From Paraspadella gotoi (taxonomy: Eukaryota > Chaetognatha), in the NCBI GenBank assembly GCA_051294375.1, contig CM119270.1, positions 15,040,046-15,104,045 on the forward strand: 64,000 nt of DNA, read 5' to 3'. Shown here piece by piece: positions 46,461-59,280 of this stretch. Numbering within the stretch: position 1 is the stretch's first letter; each line of letters starts with the position of its first letter. The translations under genes and the position numbers were made by a program. The notes below the pieces were generated by a model, which saw nothing but the letters and a program-made list of their open reading frames with translations, made no database searches and had not been told where the DNA came from.

Positions 46461-47056
46461 CGGCGGCACCGAAAACAACATCAAGTCGAAGAATCTGTTT
46501 TGACTTGAAGTCAATAAAATCAAACCGACTTTGACGGCCCTAATTACGATAACAACAACTACAAATACAACAACAACAACCACAACGATTTTGTTTTCTT
46601 TTCAAAAAATATAAACAAAAAAAAAAAATCGGGCTTTAAATTATTTACACGTGCGGTCCTTCATAATCTAATTTAATTCGTATTTAGTACAATTCTCTTC
46701 AAGCGGAAAAAAAATATATCTTTTTCAACCAACCTTTTTACCAAATTGTAAGAAATTTTTTGGGGTTTTTTTAAGACGTGTCACCCATTCGATCATCCAC
46801 CAAAGATAAAAATCATCCTCAACATTTCCATCTCGAAAATGACACCAGCGTTTTTCGCCCTAGAAAGATTTTGTCACGTGATCAACGCCACAGATTTTGT
46901 CACGTGATCAACGCCAAAGGAAAATGATGAATTTTTTTTCATCTTCCATCTTTTGCGTCGCAGCAGCTGAACCAAGAGGCTGAGAGGCTGAGAGGCGATC
47001 GGTTCAAATCTTCTTCCAGACGAGACTGGATTTCATTTCAGGGTATCTGGTTGTTT
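46461..47056. other. AT-rich unique sequence containing paired E-boxes
   Basis: Nothing coding. The E-box duplication is listed separately. Confidence 0.5.
46867..46918. promoter_or_regulatory. Tandem 26-bp unit with two TCACGTGA boxes
   Basis: AGATTTTGTCACGTGATCAA followed by CGCCA occurs twice. The palindromes lie at 46,874-46,881 and 46,900-46,907, 26 bp apart. TCACGTGA is a high-affinity target for bHLH-zip factors of the MITF/TFE and USF type. Confidence 0.45.
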
Positions 47057-47465
<409 letters not shown>

Positions 47466-48084
47466 ATTAATTTATGTGAATCTTTCACTCTTCCATACTC
47501 AATAGTCTAACTAGATCTAACACGAAAAGTGCACCGAACTCCATAAATGCCATAAATGATTCACCGTTCGCTAACTTGAATCGTTCATCATTCGGAAGAT
47601 AAAAAATCGTTGGTCATTCACGAGCCGGAATCGTTCGTCAATGTGAAGCAGATTGGATTAGAATCGATTTGATAAATCGTCCACCGGAAAGTCGCCATCG
47701 GCCTGAGATAAAGCCTCGCTTCGGGATGAGAGATGAGAGAAAAGGAGTGATGAGAGATGATGAGACGGAGACGAGAGACGATGATCGAAATCTGTGAGAG
47801 ACGAGATGATGGAGTGAGATTGAGGTGAGCGGTAGAGAGATGAAGAGATGAGAGGAGATTTGTGATGAAGATCTGAGATGAGAGTAGAGAATTTGAGGAG
47901 AGCTAGAAATGGATTAGAATAAGAAAAGAAAAAAATATAAAATTATTAAAGCAGAGGAAATGAAATACCAAAATTGTATTACGGAGCGAAATGACATTAT
48001 AATAAAAGATAAGAAAAAAGAAATAAAAAGAAAGAAAGATAATGAAAGAAAGAAGAGAAAGAAAGAAGGAAAGATTATAGGAAG
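47466..48084. other. Unique and GA-degenerate sequence
   Basis: GAGATGAGAG-type degenerate repeat at 47,725-47,910. No gene recognised. Confidence 0.5.
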
Positions 48085-48287
48085 ATCAACCGAGAGAAAG
48101 AAAGAAAGAAAGAAAAAAAAGAAAGAAAAAAAAGAAAGAAAGAAAGAAAAAAGGAAAAAGAAGGAAAGATACGAAGAAGGAAAGAAATAAAAAAAGAAAT
48201 AAAGAAAGAAAGAAAGAAAGAAAGAAAAGGTGAAAAAACAAAAAGAAGAAAGAGAAAGAAGGAAAGAAAGAAAGAAAGAAAGAATGA

Positions 48288-48347
<60 letters not shown>

Positions 48348-48400
48348 AAAGGTGAAAAAAGAAAAAGAAGAAAAAGAAAGAAGGAAAGAAAGAAAGTGGT
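48085..48400. repeat. (GAAA)n-dominated array
   Basis: AAAG units with a duplicated GAAAAGGTGAAAAAA segment (48,224 and 48,346), which shows an internal duplication. Confidence 0.92.
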
Positions 48401-48501
48401 GGAAACAAAGAGATAGCGATAATAGAATCTGCCTTCATTTAAAAATTACAAGGGCCTGGTAAAGTAAGAACCCAGAAGTAAAAGAATATTGAGAGGGCGG
48501 C

Positions 48502-48542
<41 letters not shown>

Positions 48543-49671
48543 GAGTGAGAGTGAGAACGCGCTGAATGATAAAATAAAATCATTTTCCAGGGGCTAACGA
48601 TCATGATTTAATTTTTTATTTAATTTTAATTAATTCTCTCGTTTGAAAGTAAAACGGAAATACCACACGGAGCGAATCGCCCTCTCGATTTCCAGTCCGG
48701 CTCGATTTTCACTTCGAGTCAGCTTAAATGAAAGTTAATATTCTTTTTACTCATAAACAAATCGAAACTTGTGTTATATGAAAAGAATTCATAATAATGT
48801 ATAAATGTAAAAAATTAAATATAACGGCGACGACGACAACGACGACGACGATGGTTGTGAGAAAGGTTTTGAAATCTGACGTTTCTCATACGAAAACAGT
48901 TGATGGTTTTATGAGGTTTTCAAAAATCTTATTTTTTATGGGTTTTTCATGACCAACAACGACCCTGGTTGTTTTTTTTTCGAACCGAGGCAACATGCGA
49001 AAAGAATTAAAAAGAAAGAATAAAGAAAACATAAAAGAAGAAAAAAAACTTAACGAGATCGAATTTTTTTTTTTTTTCGCTGGAAAAGATTAATTTCTCA
49101 CACAATAATATTCATCCATCCTTCCATGCAATCATCCCTTCATTCACCCACTCGGCTTTCACTCGATTCAACTTGTGATCAAAACCATCCCAACGAATCA
49201 CGCGTCAGAATGTGAATCTTCTCCGTTCACCTTTTCTCACATTTGGCGGATCAGACTAAAAGGAATGGGATATTTTATCTTTCATATTTTTTTCTCCCAA
49301 ATATTCTTTTTTACCGCTTAATTTTTAGTTGTGGTTTCGTCAAAAAATTTAGTGAGGAAAACTCTTTTCGCTTTTAAAATATTGTGAACTCTAACAACTC
49401 TTACAACGCCGAAAAATCCCTTTTGAAAAATAATTTTAGATTTTCCCTTAAAGGGTAGAACAGATTTAATCATCAGCGTTTTTTGCAAGGCTCCCAGTTC
49501 GCAGGGCTGCTACTGGCTCTCTCTATCTCTCTCTCTCCTTCTCCGGGTGACTCCGTCTCTCTCTGGGTGATTTATGCATTCATATCTTTGCAATTCTTCT
49601 GTGCTGACGTCAGATTCTCCAATCGTCTCTCCTCTTTTCCACATATGGGAATTTTTTATTTTGTCTAACCC
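48401..49671. other. Non-coding, no gene recognised
   Basis: (GA)n at 48,504-48,540, a GACGACGACG tract at 48,826-48,852, poly-T at 49,066-49,077. Confidence 0.55.
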
Positions 49672-49724
<53 letters not shown>

Positions 49725-49745
49725 TCTCTCTCTCTCTCTCTCTCT

Positions 49746-49776
<31 letters not shown>
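49672..49776. repeat. CT-rich array
   Basis: (CT)n with TTC interruptions, directly before the start of the large duplicated block. Confidence 0.93.
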
Positions 49777-49779
<3 letters not shown>

Positions 49780-49794
49780 TCTACCTGTTGAACG

Positions 49795-51516
49795 GAGGAA
49801 AAATATAATCCAAAGTGGCAGTAAGAGAGAAAGAAAGATAAAAGGAAAGGAGAAAAAAAAAGAATAAAAGACAGAAAGAAAGAGAGAAAGAGAGAAAGAA
49901 ATAAAGTCTAAGACGGACAGACAGACAGCGGAAAACGTCGAGACGTCCGGAACCAAAAAGATTTGTTTAATGGCGGAGGCAGATGCGGTGGCGGCAGCAG
50001 CGGCGGCGGCGGTGGCGGCGGTGGCGGTGGCGGCGGCGGCGGAGGCGACGGCGGAGGCGGCGGCGTCCATCCTTTGGGGTAATGAGAATCCCAATGTCGG
50101 CAGAAGGCAGGGGGTTGGAGAGCGGCAGTTGATGTTGAAGATGGCATTTAATGTTGATGTTGTAGTTGGAGAGTATATGTAGGAAATGGTTGAGCTGGAT
50201 GCCTCTTTCTGTCTTTGCATTTCTTATATACAAAGAAGGTGAGATAAAAATAATAATATTAAATCTGAGGCTAAAATTTATTCATTCAAATGTCGGCATA
50301 TAGAGGTGCCGTTTATTTCTAGCAACTGATGCCATTCGCTCGCATTATTTGCCAGTTGCCACCCGTGCCACATTAAATCTTCCTCGTTGGAATGGGCGGG
50401 TCTTGATTCCCCTTTCGTCATTCCCCGTCTAATTGGCGACATAAAAAATCGCTCAAAGACGACGAAAGCCAATTTCCCAAAAACACAAAGACTTTTTTTG
50501 GGGGGGGGGCGAAAGATGCGTCGGCTGAAAGCTTTGATTTGGTCGGTCGGTCCTTGGTGTCAAAAAAGAAACTTGTCAGTTTGAGTTGATTGTCTTGATT
50601 CGTATTGCGTAGAGTTGACGACGTTATAAGGTTAATAGATTATTATGCGTAAAATATATTGTTTAAGACGATAAGTATATAATAAACTTTCCTTTTTTTT
50701 TAACTTAGCGTATAACAACTATAACGTATTTATTTATGGCCGCTTAATATAAATTGTTGTGTATCATTGTGAGTGAACGAGTTATTATTTGTGGAACCGT
50801 CAGTAGATGTTAAAACGTCAGAAAAAGGAAATGTCCGGACGCTACAAAGTGATTGGTTCACGGCTTCGCGCCGATTTAATTCAAAAACATTTGTTTTATA
50901 GCTTTGTTTTTGGGAATCTTCAAACTAGTCATCGGATTCCCCAAACAACTGTTTGTTGACTAAAAATTAAACTATAACAATGATATAATATCCTTTAATA
51001 ATCCTAATTGAATTGATTATCGACATTAGGTGTTCACCAGGAAAGATTTTGAAGGAGCAGTCGTCATTAACGAGATTTTAGCAAAAAAAGGCAGCAGTGA
51101 CAAAATGAATGACTTTTCGGTTACCCTTTCTGTTCTTTTTAAACTTAGTCCACCTCATAATCAGAAGAAAGTTTGAGTTATAAAGATACGAAAGTATATA
51201 ACAATCCCGAGACCCTAAATTTCTAGACGTCAGCGTTTGAAAAAATTTAGGCAGTTACCGTTGTTACTCAAAACGCTGTATGTAAATTGATCAATTTGAA
51301 GTAAAATCATTAAATATATTTTTGAGAAAGCGTGTGAGTTGCTGAAACATTTTTGACCGATCTTTTGAGTAATTTGTCGTTGAAAAATGAACTGTCGCAA
51401 TTGCAACAAATCTTGTGCTCTTTTTGTACAATTCCAGGTTTTCCATCTCGGTTTTGAGTTGGATCCGTTTTTAAGGAGAAAGAGAGAGCGAGAGAGAGAG
51501 AGAGAGAGAGAAGAGA

Positions 51517-51577
<61 letters not shown>

Positions 51578-52357
51578 ATGTTATTTGTCATCGTTTGTCG
51601 GAAATTCCGTTCGCCGATAGGAGTAAAAAAAAAATTTTCTCCCTCGAGGCCAAAAATAATTTCGTTATCTCTTCTTTTTTTTCCGCACGTTTGCAGTTTT
51701 ACGATGATCCGAAAAATCATTTAAATAAAATTAGAATTTGTACTGGGATACAAAAGGTATAGACGAGCCCTCTCCCATTTCAAGCTGTTTATTAACGGAT
51801 CCAAGGAATCGAGGCCGCCGCCTCCGCTGCCGCCGCCTCCGCTGCCGCTGCGCTTTTCGCTTTTAAACCATCTAGAACAGAAGAAAAAAACATATCGTTG
51901 TTTCAGACTGTTAACCTTACATACGTTACCAAGTTTGACTTTCTAAAATCGTATTTTTAAGCCCTTTAACCTGACCGGTTTTTAATCAACTCCTCGTTTC
52001 TGCTCCTTTCTCTTTTCCTTTTTTAACTTTACCATTATTTTTATTTCCCTTCGTTCCCTTAATTCCTTTCTCTTCTTCCTTTCTTTCCTTTCCTTTCCTT
52101 TCCTTTCCTTTCCTTTCTTTCCTTTCTATCCTTTCTTTCCTTCCTTTCTCCTTTCCTTTCCTTTCCTTTCCTTTCCTTTCCTTTCCTTTCCTTTCTTTTA
52201 TTTATTTTCCTTCGCTACGTTTCCTTTTTTTTCTCTCATCACTAAATGTTTTTCTTCGAACTTTCTATTTTTATCTTCCATTTTCAGATCCTTCATTATT
52301 CTATTTTTGATTTCTCCTCTTACAGATTCCCTTTCACACAATCTATAAAATCTCCTT
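49795..52357. repeat. Large duplicated block, version A, left part
   Basis: Matches 59,281-61,753 in order from CCAAAGTGGCAGTAAGAGAG to CAATCTATAAAATCTCC, with frequent one- to two-base indels. It includes a GGC/GGT repeat (49,980-50,070), a G-run at about 50,500, (GA)n at 51,487-51,572, GCCGCCTCCGCTGCC at about 51,815 and (CCTTT)n at 52,070-52,196. No gene recognised. Confidence 0.93.
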
Positions 52358-53222
52358 TTTATCGAAGCCTTGACCGGCGAAGCGGGTCAGGCTCTATTAA
52401 TGTTTTAGGGTTGCTTCTTTGTTGACGTCGTCGTCGTCGTCGTCGTGGTCACGCTGTTTTCATATATAAAAACTACTACGCTTTTATAGGTTTGGCTGTG
52501 ACTTACCGTTTTTTTTTAAAATAAAAAATTATTATGAATTATGATAAAGTTTTACAAAGTGTGCGATCATAGTAAGTTAAAAATTTAGATATGGCTTTTC
52601 ATCTTGAAATAGCTGTTGATATTTTCATTATTACATTTTGATTTAAGTATTTTTTGTTTGAATTTCCACTTCATTATGATTTACTTGCAATATTGCAAAT
52701 GAGATTATAGTACTCATTAATAATATCCAAATTAGTATTATAGAAATGCTTTAAGCTAATTTACATTCATTGCCAGTATATAATATTGGGAAAAGATGAA
52801 ATTCAAAAAAAATTTTTTTTAAATTTCTAATAAAAAATGGGAACTCAAAGGATTTTTTTAATGAGAAGCTATATCTTAATTTTAATACAAATAAAAATAA
52901 AATCTTTTACAAGCTGCGATGGAAAAAAATTGGAAAAGTTTCCAATTGTAAACCATTGTAAACATTTTTTGCCTTTCTTTTATTTATTTTTTAATTATAT
53001 ATATATTTTTAGGGCTCCTATTTCTGAATCGTTTAAAAAACGAGTTCAGTTTCTCTCTGTCTCTCTTTGTGTGCGATCTCTTGCGTGATCGTTCGTTTTT
53101 TGAAAAATTTGATTATTTTTTCTTTTCTAAAAACATATATATTTGATCAGGCGCTGCCTTTTCTGAATCGTTTTATAAAAAACGAGTTCAGGCTCTCTCT
53201 CTTCTCTCTCCTCCTCCTCGTC

Positions 53223-53263
<41 letters not shown>

Positions 53264-53616
53264 TTTTTTTTTTTTTACAAAAAGAAATTATTCACTTTGT
53301 TTTACCACCGTTTTTGAAAAATTCTTATTATTTCTTTCCTTCTAAAAACTTTTATTATCGCCATTTATTCCGCGCTTCTTTTCTCAATACAAAAATCCCG
53401 ACAATTTACATTTGAGAATTTTCGTGGATTTTTTGAGAAAATGTGAAGAATAACTAACTTCACACATGGATTTCGTGCGCCGTTGCGCGGAACGAGTAAA
53501 CAATGTCGAGGAAACATGACCTAATAACGCGTTACGTGTATAAAAAAAATCAACTTGACCGGATCACGCCGATATAAACAGAGTGACCTATATTGCGTAT
53601 CGTTGCGAGAAAACTT

Positions 53617-53653
<37 letters not shown>

Positions 53654-55009
53654 TATCTCTCTTCTCTCTTCTCTTTCTCTCTCTCTCTCTCTCTTCTCTC
53701 TCTCACTCTCTTTATTACAAAAAAAATTATTCTCTTTCTCTCTTTCTATCTTCTTTTTGTACAAAAATAATTTTAGTTCACCTTTTTTTACCTCCGTACT
53801 GCGCGACGAGTAAACGAGTTCCGGCTCTCTCTATCTCTCTCTCTCTCTCTCTCTTTTTTTTTTTTTAAAAAAAAAAATTTTTTAGTCACTTTTTTTTCAC
53901 TCTCTCTCTCTCTCCTCTCTCTTGTCTCTCTCTCTATCTATTACGACCGTTCGTTTTTTGAAAAAATTCTCTTATTATTTTTATTCCTTCTAAAAAAACT
54001 TTATTATCGCCATTATTTTTTTTCTCTATTAACATAAAATCCCAAATTTACATCCGAGATTTTCATGGATTCCTTAGAAATGTAAAGGAAAAATAACGAT
54101 GTATACAATGCAGGCAATGTCACATGTAACATCAGCTTGCATGTGTAACATATAGCTGCCTAAATATTCCGGCAAATTGCGCGGAATTAAATTTAATTAC
54201 ATATATAACTTTCTAACAAAACATTTTTTTTTTGTTCTTTGTTTATACTGTAACTTTGGACCGGTCGGCCCCACTTTGGCAAATTATATCTAAAATAGGA
54301 GTTGGAGAAGGAATATTGTCAAATAAACATTACTTTTTTCGTTATTCTAATAATTTTTACAATTTAAAATTTGTAAATTTTTTTTTAGTGTATATATCTA
54401 TCATTTTTTATTCTTTTTTAAAATAATAATATTTGAGTTGGGATAAATTTATAAATTAGTTAAATATGCAATATATGAAAATTGACCTCGGTTGGTTTCT
54501 TCTTAAAAAAAAGAACAATCTAGAAATTTCATTCAAAGGAAAGGAAAAGAGTTCGTCCCTACGTGCAGATACGTCGAAAAAACGAGTTCAGCTCTGCAGG
54601 GCCGGTCCATGCTGTCATTGATTATACTTTATATAAACGAGAGTGAAAACTGACCAGCCCCCACTCTTTCTCTCTTCTCTCTCTCTCTCTCCTCTCTCTC
54701 TCTCCCCTCTCTCTCTCCTCTCTCTCTCTTTCATTCATACACGCCATTTGTTTGTTTTATTCACGATGAATGACTCATCGCGTCAATGAACTGACTATCA
54801 TCGCATCAATGAATGATTATCATCATATCAATGAATGATTATCATCACATCAATGAATGACTATTCATCGCATCAATCATTTGATTATCACACATCAGTT
54901 ATTTTATTATCATCGCATCAATATTGTTATATTCCAATCAATATTTGTTATATCGCATCAATATTTGGTTATATCAAAAGTAGCTCTCGATTCCTTATGC
55001 TTTTAAGAT
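52358..55009. other. 2.65-kb segment present only in version A
   Basis: The version B block passes directly from CTATAAAATCTCC (61,753) to TTTTTTCTTCCTTTTCCCG (61,755 on), skipping the sequence found here. The segment contains diverged repeats with AAAACGAGTTCAG/CCGG next to CT arrays (53,035, 53,175, 53,810, 54,575), CTTTTATTATCGCCATT motifs (53,348 and 53,998) and an ATCAATGAATGATTATCATC array. Its edges lie in T-rich sequence with no clear inverted repeats. Confidence 0.85.
54769..54975. repeat. CATCAATGAATGATTAT array
   Basis: Eight or so degenerate ~23-25 bp units, later ones shortened to CATCAATATTTGTTATAT. Confidence 0.85.
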
Positions 55010-57150
55010 ATTTTTTTTTCTTCCTTTTTCCCGACCCTAATTCCAAAGCTTCTTCCTCCCAAACTTGCCTTCCTTTCTTTCCCTCCCCTTTTCTCCAACC
55101 CTTTCCCCTTAATTTCTCCCCCTTTTCTCTCCCCTTTTCTTACCCCGCCTTCTTTCGTTCCGGAGCAACGGAAGGTTTTATGAAAAAATAATAATCTCGT
55201 GGCGTAACTTTATGCAATGCTAATTGATTATCGGATTCGGGAGGGAGAAAGACTTGAAGAGTGGAGGAAAGTGGGGGTGGGGGGCGCGGGAGCGTGGGGG
55301 CAGAGCTCTTTCGAGCGCTTCCCTTTTTCTTATTTTTCATCTTTTTTTCTTTTATCTCCTTTTTATTTTACTACCTCTTTCTTTTTTCAGTTTCTTCCTG
55401 ATTTTTCCTTCTCCTTCTGTTTACATTTCTTCTTTTCCCTTACTTTTTTTGTTGCCCTCGGTTCTTTTCTTTCTTCTTACTTTTTTTTCTCTCGCAGAAC
55501 GAGGCTCGTGGCTCAGAGCGTTTTTTGTCCAGAACTAATTCATTTTAATCGACGTTTTTTCTCTTCTTTGTCCTACGTCGGTCACAACTCCTCTTCTGTT
55601 CTTTTTTCTTTTTTTTTTTCTTTCTTTCCTCCTGTTTCTTGTTAGTCTTTCCCTTTCTGCGATACTGTTTTCCTCCTTTCCAATTTAATGTTTTGTTGAT
55701 ATAATTTTCGCGGGGCCATTACGTATTACCTTAAATCACCACGCTGTGTATGTTTATTTTCAGCTTAGAGATTAAGACTGAGACTCTAGACTCAGACTTA
55801 GATTTAGACTAAGACTTAAACCTCAAACAAAATCTTCATTCTTCATCCTTCCTCTTCCGTCCGCTTCGCCTCTTAGGATATCAGCTTCTAATTCAATTAT
55901 ACACGTTTTAAACCCCGTACCTTATGTCCTCTCGCTCTCCTCCCGTTTTTCACACTCTTTTCCCACTTTTCACAAACTTCTATCCGAGATCTTATATTTT
56001 TTTTCTTTTCACTTACGCGATTCGATTGTACTTTCAAACTCAAACGAGTCACCATACGTAAGAGGCTTCACTATTTCTCACCTCTCAAAGAGTAACAAAG
56101 ACTTAGCCCTGTCGTGTTCATTCCTTTCTCCTCTCAACCTCCTTCCCACCACCTCCCACACTTGTATCAAAACTTAGTCCCCGCACTCTGGGCCAGATTT
56201 TTGTTGCGGGAAATTATTAGAAAAAAGATTTCCCGCGGAGCACGAGCGGCCTGTTGGCCGGTCGACGGCGACCGCTTAAGATTTTCGACGATAAAGATTT
56301 TTTTTTTGAAATTCAAAACCCAACCAGTTTTTTTTTCCGATGGCTTGGCACTCAGGTTGCCAGTCAAGATCGGTTGTTTTTAAAAGGGATGAGAAAAAGC
56401 CATTAAATGTCATAAACTTTTTGTATTTTATCGAACAATTTGTGTATGTATTTTTATTTATGGGTTAAATTAACCGCAGAAAACTTTTCAGCGGTGAAAA
56501 TCAAACTTACGATGATATTAATAACTTCCATCTGAGAAAAGGATTTCTGGTCTTTTCACGAGCGCCCCGAGCCCCGGCGCGGCGTGTGCGCTTGGGTGAA
56601 GAAATATCGGGTGCGTGGATTTTCTCGACGATTCGACCGGGAGGATTATCGGGTGGCGGTGAAATACTTGAGAAAGAGATGGTCAGAGTTACGGGCGAGG
56701 GATGAGTAACATGATGACGCAACAGACAGTGTATACAATATATTTTGTTTTAATATACTATAAAATATGTATAATGTATACACATGTTAAAGAGGAAAAC
56801 CTTTTTATTATTCGTAGATTCGTATCAATTAAACGATTCAGACTAGATTGAAACAAAAGTATAGGATGTAAAATGCTTGTACTTAAAGCGGTCACAACTT
56901 AGATGCTTGGCAACAGACTCATTGTGCTCTGCTTCTCCGGTAACTAAGGAAAATATTGAGGAATTCACATTTCCATATAAGATGCATTCATCCTGTATCC
57001 ATAAGGCCAGATTAAATCACCCTGTAAGCTGAAGCCCTCTTCTGCGACGTCATCAGTGTGTTATCCTTCTTGTCTGACATTTGTACTCCCCCATTTCTCT
57101 TTTTTATTTCCCCACACGTCACTCCCGCTCTGTCTCTCTCTTTCTTCTAA

Positions 57151-57225
<75 letters not shown>

Positions 57226-57330
57226 GATTTTCTTTCTCTTTCTCAGATAAAAACATTCGTCTCGCTCCTCCATCGTTTTCGCCCTCTCGTGGGAGTTGGA
57301 CAAACAAAAACAAAGACTTTCGAGTCAGAT
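55010..57330. repeat. Large duplicated block, version A, right part
   Basis: Matches 61,755-64,000. Landmarks are GATTATCGGATTCGG, GACTTAGATTTAGACTAAGA, CGGAGCACGAGCGGCCTGTT, GACCGGGAGGATTATCGG and (CT)n at 57,153-57,226. The match still holds at the window end, so the true right edge is outside the window. No gene recognised. Confidence 0.93.
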
Positions 57331-57336
57331 TAGACG

Positions 57337-57371
<35 letters not shown>

Positions 57372-59256
57372 ACCAATTCTCAGCGGCCCGTTTTTTCGAG
57401 TTCTTTTAAGTCTTCGGTTTCTCCGCTGATATTATTCTTGTTGCCGTTAGTTTTAGCCTTTTCTTTTATTTTTCTTCTTTCTCTTCTCTTTTTTATCCTT
57501 CTTCCCCCTGTCTTTTTCAAATTCGTCACTTATCTTTCTTTTCTAACATTTTTTTAAATTCCTTTTTTCTTTTTTTTGCTCTTTTTTTCATTCACTTTCT
57601 TTCCTCACGCTTCCCTGGATCGGTTTTTCAATCATTTATTGTTCTACAACTATCTCTTGCTCTCTCTATTGGTTTTTTTTTCTCATTATAACTTTTACTA
57701 TGTAGCTTTTCTCTCGCTCACACCGTACAACAAAAAAAAATTAGACTCTCAGCCTGGGATTTGCAATTTGATTTCTTTTTTGCGATCAAACGAACAAAAA
57801 ATTGAAGGAAATAATTAGAAAAAAAACATTTAAGGTAAGTTAAAACAATTTTAAAACTATTAAAAAACACCAAACTTCAAATATTTTTTTTCTACGGATT
57901 TTTATTTTCCCTTCCTTTCTTGGTACATTAAACAGAGCTCAAAATGACGCATGCGGCAATATGCAAATCAATGGAAAAGTCTTCGAAATGATAGATGCCG
58001 CAATATATGCAGATGGGTTGAAATTCGCAATAAAAGGACACGTTTTCACTGATTGACGCAACTCAAATTTGAATAAAACAATGAAACTAATTCCTTAAAA
58101 ACTTGGTCACAACAATACAACCACCATTACGAGTTTACATCAGTTGCTATCGGTAAGAATGAATGGTTATCGGTTATTTTGGTTAATTAGGCTAACAATA
58201 GGATTAACGAAAAGCATTCATAATTCAGTCGCTTCCAGCCGTGACTAAAACCAGTAAATAACAGCAAGGCAAAAAGGCAGCTACTTTTAAGGGACGATGG
58301 AGTTTTCTCTCGACGATCTTTCCTTTTCATTTCTCTCTTCGAAATTCAAATCCGAGTTTAACGAATTCCCTTAAGGCGAAAAAAACTACTTGATTTCCGC
58401 CGTTACTTTCTCCTCCTCTTTCCTCCTTGCCTCCACTTTTACGACTCAATGCTCTGACGCCTTTGGGTCCGTTTTTTCAGAGTTGGATGTTCTCCAGATT
58501 CACTTTTACTTATTGGCGCTTTTTTGAAAAAAGTTATTCACTCCTATTTTCTTATGAACTAACACCTTTTATTTGTGGGATTTATTTGGCTTTCCCCAGA
58601 ATATATAGATCTCATATTCTTGATAATCTAATAAATATATATATTTTTTTCACATTTTAATACTCGCTTAATTTTTTATCTATTTATAATAATAAATGGG
58701 TATTCTTAATGTATTTCGCTAATTTTTTTTCCTTGTTGTTTATTTTTCTTTATGCCGGACTCCTTTCAAATTTCCGAACGTGCGATTATTTCTGTGGGAA
58801 TTATAACATATTTCCAGGCCAACTTCTAAAATATAACAAAAAAAGCCTAAACAATTACTGTTTCTATTTTTTAAAAAAGGAAGAAAAATATATCAGAAAA
58901 AATCAATTGGTGAGGGGGGGGAAAGGGAAAGAGCGGACAGTGCGTAACAGCACAACATCAGAGAAGAGACACACTTTACCAGAATAATAAAAAAAGTAAC
59001 ATCCGAGAATCGAAGAATATTTTATCAAATTAGAATTCGAAATCAAATAAGTCTCAACTCCCTAAGGTGACCTGATTTGAGGCCAGTAAGAAACGAAACG
59101 GGGGAGTTTTGCTTCCGAGGGCCAGACGAAGGGAGAAGGAGAGGGTTGAAAGTTCGCAAAGAGAGCAGGATTGAGCAGAAAGAAAAAGAAACAGCGAGAA
59201 GAGTGGTGAGAGATTGAAGTCAATTGCAGGTGAAAGAGGATCGTCTTCTGTGTTTN
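57331..59256. other. Sequence between the two block versions, no gene recognised
   Basis: Begins with (GAC)n (57,334-57,370), then T-rich and AT-rich DNA, ending in purine-rich sequence at the N gap. No convincing exon. Confidence 0.55.
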
Positions 59257-59280
59257 NNNNNNNNNNNNNNNNNNNNNNNN
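59257..59280. other. Assembly gap (about 25 N)
   Basis: Homology to 49,795 onward begins at the first base after this gap. Confidence 0.93.

Noticed and set aside
47914-48438. 174-codon minus-strand open frame rich in Phe/Leu/Ser
   Set aside because: Translation of (GAAA)n on the opposite strand; it looks like a membrane protein only because of composition.
49510-50220. 236-codon minus-strand open frame with poly-Ala
   Set aside because: Crosses a (CT)n array and a GGC array. The second version of the locus (59.3-59.6 kb) has indels that break the frame, so it is not conserved.
55224-55645. Phe/Ser-rich open frames in the duplicated block
   Set aside because: T/C-rich composition; the equivalent frames in version B differ by frameshifts and no domain is visible.
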